This document shows, piece after piece, positions 45,481 through 56,789 of a stretch of 64,000 nucleotides of DNA; position 1 is the stretch's first letter; the number at the start of each line of letters is the position of its first letter. A program made the position numbers and the translations under genes. The notes beneath the pieces were generated by a model. That model had not been told where the DNA came from. It saw only the letters and a program-made list of their open reading frames with translations, and made no database searches. This DNA is from Akebia trifoliata (lineage: Eukaryota; Streptophyta; Magnoliopsida; Ranunculales; Lardizabalaceae), in contig JADQWC010000133.1 in NCBI GenBank assembly GCA_017979445.1, positions 1 to 64,000 on the forward strand, in the 5' to 3' direction.

Positions 45481-45700
45481 TCGAACAACACTCAAGCTTG
45501 CACCTAACATATCCTCATGAGACCACGCGAACAAGTCTTTTAAAATTTCTAAGTAAATTCATTGTCCCTTTATGTTCCTCAAGGGATAAGATGGTTTCTA
45601 TTTGAATCTCTTTAGGAATTATTTTCTATTTCAAGGTCATAGACCTTTGCTTTCTCGATTAAAGGTTGAGTCTGACTCTTATCTTCTTATTCAAGAAAGA
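45481..45700 (-). pseudogene. Tat reverse transcriptase N-terminal scrap, copy 1
   Basis: The minus strand gives PKEIQIETILSLEEHKGTMN and LLRNF, then, after a one-frame shift, KDLFAWSHEDMLGASLSVV. This is the conserved lead-in to Tat reverse transcriptase (LLxxYxDVFAWSxEDMPGxDPSxV). The next recognisable protein sequence is integrase core, so about 1.5-2 kb of polymerase, RNase H and integrase N-terminus has been deleted. Confidence 0.8.
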
Positions 45701-46693
45701 AATCTATCAGATTATTAGTTAATTAGTTAATGCGCTCGAGGCATTTAGAAATTTCCTTTATCCAATTAAATTCTGATGGGGGCGACAAATAACTCTATGA
45801 CTCGACAAACTAACTCGACTCAGCAAAAAAAAGAGTCGACTCGAAAAGAAGACATGACCTTGCTGGAAAAAAAAGGACTCGAACTAACCCAAAGGACTCA
45901 TGAAAACTCAAGACTACCCACAACGGGCTTGATTAGGACTGAGGACTGAGACATTGCTTACAACCGGCATGACTAAGGTACTGTGATCTTCAAAGAACAA
46001 CTGGGCGATGTTGAGAAATTTTGAGGTCATTTCTGACTTTTGCCTTGATACTGACGTTTACTCTAACTGACCGGATTTACAACCCCAGCTAAACGATGGA
46101 CGATTGAGCTTAAATACAATGACAACCTAGTAACCCCATCAAATGTGGATTATCAATTCCAGTGTTACCCCCTTGATAATATTTTAAATGAACCTTGAGA
46201 TTTTATTGAATTATGTACATCAATCCATTAAATAATTCATCAATAAAAAGAAAATAATTTTATTGCACTCTTGAAAAATAATATTTTTATTGAAAAATAA
46301 TTTTTACAAACATATTTCAATGATTTTTCATGTAAAAATAGATCTTTTGTAAATAATTTTTTTCTTTGAAAATATTTTTCTTCCTTTTTTTTTTGGAAAG
46401 CATTTTCATTTAGAAAACTTTTTTGGAAAGCATTTCCTTTTGGAAAGTATTTCTCTTATGGAAAATATTTTTCTTCTTTTAAAATAGATTAAAAATCCAA
46501 ATTAGAAAAAAGTTTGAATTTTATTTTGATTCAAATAACTCGGCCCATCATGATCGTTGGATCGAGATGGATTGGGTCAAGTTTAAAATGGATTTTTTAT
46601 TGGGTTGGTGTACCTAGTGATACTGTAATTTTAAATCAGGTTAAACAACAAAAAATTTATCCTTGAGGACAAACCCGCACAATCCTGATCCCA

Positions 46694-46854
46694 TCATTCA
46701 TATACATTCATCTCATCATTCACATGCATTCTGATCTCATCATTCACATACATTCATCTCATCATTCACATGCGTTCTGAACTCATCATTCACATACATT
46801 CATCATTCACATGCGTTCTGATCTCATCATTCACATACATTCACCATTCACAAG
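46694..46854. repeat. Short tandem repeat of CATTCACATGCATTCTGATC type
   Basis: About four imperfect units of roughly 45 bases alternating CATTCACATACATT and CATTCACATGCGTT. The second Tat copy has only about half as many (56385-56470), so the array changed length after the copies separated. Confidence 0.85.
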
Positions 46855-47109
46855 GTCTCATTGAATGAACAACCCGGGAATACCCACGATAATTTTGAGT
46901 CATGGCCTACAGGGGAGGTTTCTAGACTCTAAGCTTACTATATGCAATGCATTTTTATCTGGCCACCCTTGCCCAAGTACACCTATATACTTCTCGAGCG
47001 TACTCAATCAGACGGTACATGGTGACTTGGTTTGATATATTGTATAGGTGGTAATCTAAAACTGCAACTCACTTCTCTGAACCAAAAACAACCAGTCTGA
47101 TCCCCGGTT

Positions 47110-47170
47110 GAGAGGTGGCGCAGGATGCTGAGCAAGGGCCCACTTAAATACCTCTCGTCTAGAATAGACG
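47110..47170 (-). other. Leader stem-loop, Tat copy 1
   Basis: GAGAGGT (47110-47116) pairs with ACCTCTC (47150-47156), followed by CGTCTA-GAA-TAGACG (47156-47170). The same layout as 31788-31849 occurs in the Athila-like element, with TGCTGAGCAA conserved in the large loop. Confidence 0.6.
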
Positions 47171-50094
47171 TAATCTATCCCACTCGTACAGTAGGGTACA
47201 TTAGGGTTAGGATCTCGCTTAGGCACTGATTTTGACCAAGAAGTGCAATTGATGTACTTGGATTATCTTTTATATACCTTTGGGTACGGGTCAAGAGTTG
47301 TAGCTTTCATAAATGGTTTGGCATCCCACGAGGGGACCAACCACGTACTAGTACTATGTTGGCAATCGGGACATGTGACTGTGTGACTCACAATAGGTCA
47401 AAGGCTCAGTTTGCTCCAGCCTGGGTGCATCGATATACCTTTCAGAGTCACCTGATCAGACGGTACTGATGCCCCAGTTTGATACACCCTATGGTACGTG
47501 ACTGGAGTTGTGATTTTCATGAATGACGTCGCATTTACGAAGAGACCGGGCCACGCACTAGTGCCACGTTGGCTATATGGGACGTGCAAGCGTGCAAAAC
47601 AATAAACTTACATGTGGTGTGTGCAAATAGGGTGGGGTGTGCCCAGGGCCTTTTCCAAACAAATGGGCCTATGGACTTGATCATCATACATTTATACCAC
47701 ATGAAATTTTAATTCAATCATTCAAAATTGATAATATAGATCAAAGTAAGCACATCAAAAATATATATCATCTATGATTATGGCAAACCAATCAACGAAT
47801 ATGGCATGGAATAATTAATCAAATCCAATCTAATATTGAAACAAGCACATAAATTTTCCTTTTTTAATTTTTTTTATTTTTATCCAAATCAAATGGATTT
47901 CTTTTTTTATGGTCTAATCCAAGGGTTACTTTGGGTAACCTCAAAATAATTTGAGCCTTCGACGACATTGAATTAAGGATTGAATGTTAGTTATGGAGTG
48001 ATGATCTAATTTTTTTTTATTTTTTTTTTAATTTTATCTAGAAAAACAAAATAATTTTTATTTTGCCAAGCAATGAAAAAAAAAAAAACTTTCTTTTATT
48101 TAAAGAAATTGATTTTAAAGCAAAAGAAATTTTTTATCTAAAAAAAACTATTAAAAGGGAAAAATTAAAATTTCAGCGAAAAATAAAAAAAAACGAGAAA
48201 CTTATTTATTGTCACACTAATCGGTTTGCAATTGAATAGAGAAAACTTTAATTGACAACATGATGTAATGTGCTCTATGTAGAAAGATTGATGTGGTAAT
48301 AGATTAATAATATAACCCAAAATCAAACTTAACCCAAAACAACACATAAATCATAGGTTTTAGAAATACTCGATAAAGTCAAAAAATTCAGCACCCTTTT
48401 TTCACAATAAATGTTTTAAAATTAGAATGATCTACGTCCGATGCGAAATTTGATCCCATCCTTAATCGTTACACAAAGGGGCTGTTAGTCCTACCTCTAG
48501 ATGGCTGTAAAAAAAGCTATTTAGTCGATAAACTCGACTCACAAAACCTCGAAACATCAAAAAAAAATCAAGCCTAACTACCGATGTAGTTTTTTTTTTT
48601 TTTTTTTAAACAGAATGATCGGGTATAGGTTTCAATATAAGTTCAGCCGAAACAAACAATTAATCAAACCGGATCTGACACTAAGATGAGTCGAGCAATC
48701 GGTTGAAAAATCCAGCAGTTCTATTTGAATCCAAAACATTTGATGTTCCTTTGAAATTCCCAAATCACCCGACCAATAGAATCTGATTCTTAAGAAACCG
48801 AGCACCAAAGATCATTCTAAAACATATAAAAAAAAAAAATCCAGCACGTTAAGATCAAGAAAAAAAATTTGCAGGACTCTCAAATCGAAACGTCAATCAC
48901 CAATTTTGGACCAACTGATTCCATGGTTCAATTGAACAAAGCAGCGAAAACAAAAACTCCTCTAAGGTATGAGCAAAAATCGATTTGGAATATCTTTATG
49001 CTTGATCTTGTGTTCGGGTCTTAGAGATTTTTTAACAATCCGAACAGGTGAACCTCGAGTTCTTCTTTTTTTTTTTTGGTAAAAACGTTTAAGCCAAAAT
49101 CAATTTCAAGATGAAAGGATGGTTCTTAACTTTCAATTATGAGAAAACGATGATTTATGTGGAGTTTGATATCGATCTGCCGTGACTTCCATCGATCGAA
49201 CAGAGAGACTGAATCGGTCTCTGTCGAAGTTGATGTCATTGGGTAAACTCTAATTGAAGAAGATGAAGTTATGTGAGAGAGAGAAGAGAGAGAGAAGAAG
49301 AGAGAGACGTCTCTCTGCTGCTGGTTTTTTTTTCTATTTTTTCCATGGGAGAAGAAGATAGGAAGAAGAATTTCTTCTTCTCACTAACAGCACACCGCCC
49401 GTATCCTTAAATCCAATAAGGTTTTAACAATTAAAATCTAACTTTTACTAATGGCACACTATCCCTTAAAACCATCAACACACTGGTGTTCGCTAACAGA
49501 ACCTAAAAAAAACAAATTTTTTTTTTGTTTTACTAATTTTGCTACTTTCCTTCTTGCTGTCAATGGGCAGCATGACTAACATAGAAAAGAATTTTTTTTT
49601 TTTTTTTTTGAAAAATTAACCAACCAATTTAATACAAAATTTTAAAAGACTAAAAAAAAAATTGCTTGCATGTACCTAAAAAAAATCCTCTTTTTTCTTT
49701 AAATACAAATAATAATAACACTGCCAAAGAATGGATCCATACATGTTAAAAAAAAAAATAGATGATGATAGTCTTAGAAAGACAATTTTTTTTTAACAAT
49801 CTCCATGACCTATTAATCATTATCCTTAATAAAAATGTCCCTTTAAAATTTCGCATTATTTAGGGTCATTCCGAATGACCCTTTATTGAACCATAAAAGG
49901 TTTGCTAAACACAATATTCAACATAATGATCACTAACAAAGCCAAAAGAAGGATAAAACATAAACATACACAGATAAAAAAAAGAATAATAAAAAAAAAA
50001 ACCAAAACATAAATAAAAAAATAAAAAAAAATAACAAAGGTCTCTACTAGCGATGCTTCCTATCCTTGGGGCTTTTCAAGTCTGATCCTCAAGG

Positions 50095-50112
50095 TCCCCA
50101 GCGGAGTCGTCA
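50095..50112 (-). other. Tat primer binding site, tRNA-Arg type, copy 1
   Basis: The minus strand reads TGACGACTCCGCTGGGGA, one base from TGGCGACTCCGCTGGGGA, the tRNA-Arg complement used by Ogre/Tat elements. It is one base from the LTR end at 50114. Confidence 0.88.
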
Positions 50113-50113
50113 C

Positions 50114-51747
50114 TGAAAGAGCCCTCGATCCGCGGGGTGCGTGAATCCACTTTTGACCTTTGAGGTTTGGGAGTCGAAATTTGACTCTAAAAGGCAAATA
50201 AACTAATCTACGAAAGAAAATATGGGTCCGGAGATCACGTTACGGGGTTGGAAGGTGTTAGGTACCAACCCCGCCCAGCAAACGTCGGTCTCTACTAATT
50301 CCCAAATAAACTACATCGCTAAAAGACCTAAGTAATAATAAATAGAAAAAATTAAGAAATTTATACCTTTCCGAAGACAACGTTCTCGTTCCCTCAGATC
50401 TGACAGAGTAACTCCTTGTACAGTATTCCTCGCTTCTTTCTGTTTTCGGATCTGATTTCTGATCTTCCAGGCGAGGTATCTCTTCCTTAGATCTGGATTC
50501 TTCGAATTTGTTTAAGGATTTTGGAGTGTTTTTGAAGGGCTTGTAGGTATTTTTCAAGCTAAAATCGAAGTATGGGTGTTAGGTAAGGAGTTAGGGGACT
50601 TCAAAATTAGGGTTTATGGGAGGCTAGGGAAGCTTTTTGACCTACTTTTCTTAGGATTTATTTTTTGATACGAAAATAGGGTGTGGAGACCCCTACTTAT
50701 AGATTTTTTTAAGTGTTTGTTTAGATAGAATTAGTGTTTAATTATAATTCTTTTAGTTAGAGTTATATTTTAATTAGAATTGTTTTAGGTAGAGTTATAT
50801 TTTAATTAGAATTATTTTAGGTAAGGTTATAGAGTTATTATTTAGTTCGGATTGTTAAATAGAATTATTATTTAATTAAAACTCTATTAGGGTTTTGACT
50901 TTTTATCTTATTTGATTGACTTTAAGATTTTTACTTTAGTCTTACTTGATTGACTTTAATTTTGACTTTAGTCTTACTTGGTTAACTTTAATTTTTTGGA
51001 GAACCCCCCTCTATTATATCTTTAATTCTTTGGAACCCCAAATGGAAGGGTACCATTAAAATTTTTGCCTGAGAGCCTAATTGATCGATTTTTTTGGTTC
51101 AAATTTTTAAATTAATTTTATTAATGTTTCACTTTAATTATTTACTATTTTATTTATTAATTTTGAAATTTTTAATTATAAAAATTATAAAATTACCATT
51201 TTACCCTCGGAGATGACTTTTTGTGTTTCAAAGCGATTTTTGATGTTCTAGGATGTTTTAGAATCAATTTTTCATAAGAAATTCAATTGAAATATTTGTT
51301 TGTGTCATTTATGAAATTTTTTGTGGAATGGTCGTGAACTTTATGAGGGGCATTTTCGTAATTTTATCAATTTCTATGAAAATTGGCGAAAAAATTTAGT
51401 TGGTTTCGATTTGTTGTTTTACGCATTTGAATGAGTTTTCCTAAGCGTAATGTGGGCTCTAGGGAAGTTTCAAGGTTAGGGGTATTTTGATAATTTGATC
51501 ATTTTTATAGTGATTTTTATCGTGAAGCTTCTTTTTGTATGAAAATGATGATTTCTAAGCTTTTGGGGTTATATTTTCCTAACGTATCGTGGTTTCTACA
51601 ATTTTGTCAGTTCGAGATACCTCATCTAGATTTCTGAAACATATCTGGTAACAAAATAAAGCATTAGATTAAACGTCCATCATTGGGAACCGTTGCAATC
51701 GAGTTAACGAGTTGATTAATTAGACAAGTACAAAAATGGGGTCTATA
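50114..51747 (-). mobile_element. Tat LTR, shared middle copy
   Basis: 1634 bases serving as 5' LTR for copy 1 and 3' LTR for copy 2. It is shortened by a deletion near 50172, where the CCACCTAGTTATTACGG block is missing, and by one near 51050. Its right end is TCTATA in place of TCTACA. Its TATA box is changed (CTATAAGTAG on the minus strand, 50693-50702). Confidence 0.93.
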
Positions 51748-51761
51748 GATGCCCCTCTTTG
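51748..51761 (-). other. Polypurine tract of Tat copy 2
   Basis: The minus strand reads CAAAGAGGGGCATC against the LTR. Confidence 0.75.
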
Positions 51762-52084
51762 GCAGATGGTTGAAGCAAACTAGATAGCAAATCTATTTTG
51801 TTAGATAATGCGATATCTGAATGCCAAAGCTAGTGACAGTTCATTTTACAGCCTGATTTAGTAATTCGTCGGGGTGTTCGGGTCCTTGAGTGTAAAATTC
51901 TCCCCGAACTAAAAGGTTGTCAAGTCATCGAGCGAGAACTCTCACTGACAGTGTCAGATCCTTGAATTTTAGAAAATTATCTCTGACTAATGTAACAATT
52001 GTGCAAGTGTGTGCACTTAAAATCTGAGATAAATTTCAAAGAGTTTAAGTTAGAACTGAGTAAAATCTGAGCATAAAATGAATA

Positions 52085-52672
52085 TAAATTGAGCATAAAT
52101 TGAGCATAATCTGAGCATAGACTGAGTATAAACTGAGCATAATTCCGAGAAATCCCTCGGCGGTAACTAAGCATAATTCCGAGAAACCCTCGGCGGTAAC
52201 TGAGCATAATTTCGAGAAAACCCTAGGCGGCATCTAGCATAATTACAAGAAAACCCTCGGTGGTAACTAAACATAATTCCGAGAAAACCCTCGGCAGCAT
52301 CTGAGCATAATTCCGAGAAACTCCTCGGCGGTAACTAAGCATAATTCCTAGAAACCCTCGTGGTAACTGAGCATAATCGGTGGTAACTGAGCATAATTCC
52401 GAGAAAACCCTCGGCGGTAACTGAGCATAATTCTGAGAAAACCCTCAGCAGCATCTGAGCATAGTTTCGAGAAAGCCCTCTGTGATTACTAAGCATAGTT
52501 CCGAGAAAGCCCTCGACGGCAACTGAGCATAATTCCGAGAAAGCCCTCGGCGACATCTGAGCATAGTTTCGAGAAAGCCCTCTGCGGCATTTCAGTATAG
52601 TTCTAAGAAAGCCCTCGGCGGCAACTGAACCTAATACAAGTTAACCCTTGGCGGCAACTGAGCAGAACTGGT
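52085..52672 (-). repeat. Tat 3' tandem repeat, 34 bp, about 16 copies
   Basis: Same unit as 42190-42999 with about six fewer copies and some partial units (52355-52385). Frames running through it on the minus strand are not genes. Confidence 0.92.
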
Positions 52673-53544
52673 AGATGAATGAATGAATTTTGAAAATAAT
52701 GAATAAATCTGAAGCAGAATGATTAAAATAAATCTGGATGAGATTGAAAATGAATATGGAGAATAATGATTGAATCGGGGAACGAATGAATAAATCTGAA
52801 AGATAATGAATCTGGAAGAGAATGATCAAATCCAAGAATGAATGGATCTGGAAAATAATCTGGGAACAAAAGAATGCCCTAAATGGATTATTAGTTAATC
52901 TCTGGGCATAACCAAATGAGAGATCCGAAGTGCTTTTGTTTGAACCTCAAGGTTTTATCCAAAATTTGTATGAATTTAAAACCTGAGTTTTTATTTTTTT
53001 TGAACCACAAGGGTTTTCAAAAATTGTTACCAAGAGGGTAACCTTAAGTTTGGGGTCCCCAATATCTTTTAGGATTAACATTGCTCAACCTTGAGAACAA
53101 AAAAAATGCCCCTAGTTTGACAGAAAACATGACATTGGAGATAATTGAATACATCATGCAAAAAAAATGCCCCTAGTATAAAAGGGGAAACTATATATTC
53201 AGAGGGAAAAGAAAATGCCCCTTGTATGAAGGTTTGAAATATTTGATTACCACAAGCGCAATAAAGATTCAAATTTTAATTTTAATTAATTTTATAGAAG
53301 ATTTTGAGTCAGGCTCAAGAAAAAAAAATATTTCCTTTTGAGACTCATCATAGAATTCACCCTCCTTTCCTTTGGTTCACTTAGAGAAGTAAAAATTTTC
53401 AGATCGATCGTAGACAGGAAACTTGTGGCTTCCGAGTCTGTGCCTGGTTTAAGCTAAGTATTGAACTTGATTATTTGGACTTCTGATGTTTCAGCTCGGA
53501 CTACTCTTAGTTTTTAACTCCCCGGAGATTTTTTCTATTTTTCT

Positions 53545-53770
53545 TTGTTGCTCTAACTTTTGCCTAGATTGCCCTTTCATATTTTCAAACTAGCGAGCAT
53601 ACTCTAGTTTTTGCCTAGATTACGTTTTTAGGTTTTCAAACTAGCGAGCTTTCTTTTTTTTTCTTTGTTCTGATTGTTGCCAAAGTTGTCCTTTCAGATT
53701 TTCAACCTTGCGAGCTTGTCTTAATTTTTGCCTAAGTTGCCTTTTTCGGGTTTTCAACCTAGCAAGTTTT
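53545..53770 (-). repeat. Four-unit repeat, copy 2
   Basis: Counterpart of 43855-44075, same unit order. Confidence 0.83.
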
Positions 53771-54074
53771 TTTTCTCTTTTTTTCTTTTCTTCCTTATGG
53801 AATTGTTGTCTGATCATGCTTTGCTATCTTCCTTGACTTTTCGCACGGTACATAGAAGGACTTTTATAGGTAAGCTTAGGACTGGGTATAAAAAAGAAAG
53901 GGATTTTGAGGCTCAAAAAATTCGAATGCCCCTGTGTGGCATTGCTTTTATTTTGCTTTGAATTTTCTTTCCCATTTTGAAGTTATTTCTTTTTTCTTTT
54001 GATTTTTTTTTATTTTTTTTGTGAGGAAATAGATTTTTTTTTATTTTGATGTGGTCGGGCTTGAAGTAACTTCT

Positions 54075-54140
54075 CAGGTTGCCTACGTATACCAAAATTT
54101 TGGGATCAGACCAAAACGTAGTTCGAATTTTTCCTTCCCC
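54075..54140 (-). other. Conserved Tat motif after integrase, copy 2
   Basis: Plus strand GTTGCCTACGTATACCAAAA, then GGGATCAGACCAAAACGTAG. Nearly identical to copy 1. Confidence 0.65.
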
Positions 54141-54284
54141 TGGGTTCAGTGTTCTAGTTGAGAAATAAAATGATTTTTTTTTAACTTTATTTTTTAGAAA
54201 AAGGATGCAAAAGGCTAAGAAATGGGATATTGAACTTTTTAACTGGGTAATAGGAAATTGATTCAGCCAAAGATGGCCTCCATA

Positions 54285-55170
54285 AATGTAGTACCATTTG
54301 ATCTGGTCAAGGTTGGTTAGTTCTGGTAATTCGATTCCATCATGATCTTGAAGTCTGATAGTTTTTCCCGGTAATATTTTTTTATGATAAACGGACCTCC
54401 CCAATTAGGTTTGAATTTCCCTCTAGGTCAAAAATAAGTACTCGATTCTCTTTGAAATCTGATGCTTTTTCAAAGTAGTATTTTCTTACAGACAGATGAA
54501 TTTCTCCAATTGAGTCCAGACTTCATCCTATGCTCGAGGAGGAGTATTTAGTTTTCTTTGAAGTCCGATGGTTAAATCCTTGACTTGTAAGTAGCGAACT
54601 TTATCCTTCTTGTCAAACGTGCAAGCGATTCTTCTTTGATAAGTTTGCACCCTAAGTTATTTTTCTTCAATCAAGTTTAGCTCTTCGTACCCAATGACGA
54701 ATCTAGTCTGTTTCTAGCAATTGACTTTCCATCAAGACCTTGAGATAAAGAATTTCCATTTTAACTCGCAAGACTACTTCCATATCATATACTAGAGAGT
54801 AGGGAATAGCTCTAATGGAGAACTGCATTGAAGTATGATGTGCCCCTAGTGTGAATGGTAACTCTCTAACTAATCCCGGTGTGATTAACACATTTTCTTG
54901 ATTATTGTTTTGAGACTCTTACTAACTGCTTTAATCGTTCCATTAATCAGAGGATGGTAGGAGGATGATTTGTGATGTCGAATCTTCAACTTTAAACACA
55001 GAGTAATGACTTAAGCTTTGAAGTATGACCCATTATCAAAGATCAGTTCAAAAGGTACCCTATATTGACTTATGATAAATGTAGTGAGAACAACACTGAA
55101 ATATTTTGTAACATCTTCTTTGATCTCGCTGGTGTTTTCATTTCATCGAGCGAGTATCTATTCCATGTCG
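54285..55170 (-). pseudogene. Tat integrase, catalytic core to C-terminus, copy 2
   Basis: Same domain pieces as copy 1: FDNG at about 55029-55041, NGTIKAV with Lys at the catalytic Glu (54930-54932), IPYSLVYDMEVVLRVKMEIL (54891-54703) and LDQIKWYY near 54290. The frame around 54404-54300 lacks the GKFKPNW block because of a frameshift. Relative to copy 1 it keeps Asn in NGTIK, but the terminal stop is lost through the YYIYGG read-through. Confidence 0.85.
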
Positions 55171-55390
55171 AACAACACTCAAGCTTGCACCTAACATATC
55201 CTTATCAGACCACGCGAACAAGTCTTTTGAAATTTCTAAGTAAATTCATTGTCCCTTCATGTTCCTCAAGGGATAAGATGGTTTCTATTTGAATCTCTTT
55301 AGGAATTATTTTCTGTTTTCAGGTCAAAGGCCTTTGCTTTCTCGATTAAAGGTTGAGTCTGACTCTTATCTTCTTATTCAAGAAAGAAAT
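55171..55390 (-). pseudogene. Tat reverse transcriptase N-terminal scrap, copy 2
   Basis: LSLEEH and then KDLFAWSDKDML, the counterpart of KDLFAWSHEDML in copy 1. The deletion joint to integrase core is at the same place. Confidence 0.78.
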
Positions 55391-56384
55391 TTATCAGATT
55401 ATTAGTTAATTCGTTAATGCGCTCGAGGTATTCAGAAATTTCTTTTATCCAATCAAATTCTGGTTGGGGCGACAAATAACTCTATGACTCGACAAACTAA
55501 CTCAACTCAACAAAAAAAAGAGTCGACTTGAGAAGAAGACATGACCTTGCTAAAAAAAAAGGACTCAAACTAACCCAAATGACTCATGAAAACTCAAGAC
55601 TACCCACAATGGGCTTTATTAGGACTGATGACTGAGACATTGCTTACAACCGGCATGACTAAGCTACTGTGATCTTCAAAGAACAACTGGGCGATGTTGA
55701 GAAATTTTGAGGTCATTTCTGACTGTTGCCTTGATACTGACGTTTACTCTAACTGACCGGATTTACAACCCTAGCTAGATGATGGACGATTGAGCTTAGA
55801 TACAATGACAACCTAGTAACCCCATCAAATGTGGATTATCAATTTCAGTGTTATCCCCTTGATAATATTTTAAATGAACCCTGAGATTTTATTGAATTAT
55901 GTACATCAATCCATTAAACAATTCATCCATAAAAGGAAAATAATTTTATTGCACTCTTGAAAAATAATTTTTACAAACATATTTCAATGATTTTTCATGT
56001 AAAAATAGATCTTTTGTAAATCATTTTTTTCTTTGAAAAATATTTTTCTTCCTTTTTTTTTCGGAAAGCATTTTCTTTTACAAAACTTTTTTGGGAAAGC
56101 ATTTCTTTTTGGAAAATCTTATTCTTTTGGAAAACATTTTACTTTTAGAAAGTATTTCTCTTCTGAAAAATGTTTTTCTTCTTTTAAAATAATTTAAAAA
56201 TCCAAATTAGAAAAAAGTTTGAATTTCATTTTGATTCAAATGGCTCGGCCCATAATGATCGTTGGATCGAGATGGATTGGGTCAAGTTTAAAATGAATTT
56301 TTTATTGGGTTGGTGTACCTGCTGATACTGTAATTTCAAATCAGGTTAAACAACAAAAAATTTATCCTTGAGGACAAACCCGCA

Positions 56385-56470
56385 CATTCTTGATCTCATC
56401 ATTCATATACATTCCTCTCATCATTCACATGCATTCTGATCTCATCATTCACATACATTCCTCATTCACA
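56385..56470. repeat. Short CATTCACAT-type repeat, copy 2
   Basis: About two units, against about four in copy 1. Confidence 0.82.
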
Positions 56471-56728
56471 AGGTCTCATTTAATGAACAACCTGGGAACA
56501 CCCACGATAAGTTCGAGTCATGACCTACAGGGGAGGTTTCTAGATTCTAAGCTTACTATATGCAATGCATTTTAATCTGGCCACCCTTGCCCAAGTACAC
56601 CTATATACCTCTCGAGCGTACTCAATCAGACGGTACGTGGTGACTTGGTTTGATATATCGTATAGGTGATAATCTAAAACTTCAACTCACTTCTCTGAAG
56701 TCCAAAACAGCCAGTTTGATCCCCAGTT

Positions 56729-56789
56729 GAGAGGGGGCGCATGATGCTGAGCAAGGTCCCACTTAAATACCTCTCGTCTAGAATAGACG
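56729..56789 (-). other. Leader stem-loop, Tat copy 2
   Basis: GAGAGGG (56729-56735) against ACCTCTC (56769-56775) leaves one mismatch in the first stem. The second hairpin CGTCTA-GAA-TAGACG (56775-56789) is perfect. Confidence 0.58.

Larger units (their letters stand above)
45701..50094 (-). other. Long leader of Tat copy 1, no gag found
   Basis: 4.4 kb with no recognisable domain on either strand. It contains a CATTCACAT-type repeat (46694-46854), a leader stem-loop (47110-47170), and two related segments with GTTTGATA and TACGTGACTGG words (46985-47060 and 47440-47600). A CT/GA microsatellite is at about 49275-49310, and many A or T runs occur at 48000-50040. Gag appears to have been replaced or lost. 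Confidence 0.6.
41871..50113 (-). mobile_element. Internal region of Tat copy 1
   Basis: 8243 bases on the minus strand between two LTRs. From the 5' side it holds the primer binding site, a long leader without gag, a reverse transcriptase N-terminal scrap, an integrase part, a conserved 3' motif, two tandem repeats and the polypurine tract. Gag, protease, most of reverse transcriptase, RNase H and the integrase N-terminus are absent. It aligns end to end with 51748-59721. Confidence 0.88.
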
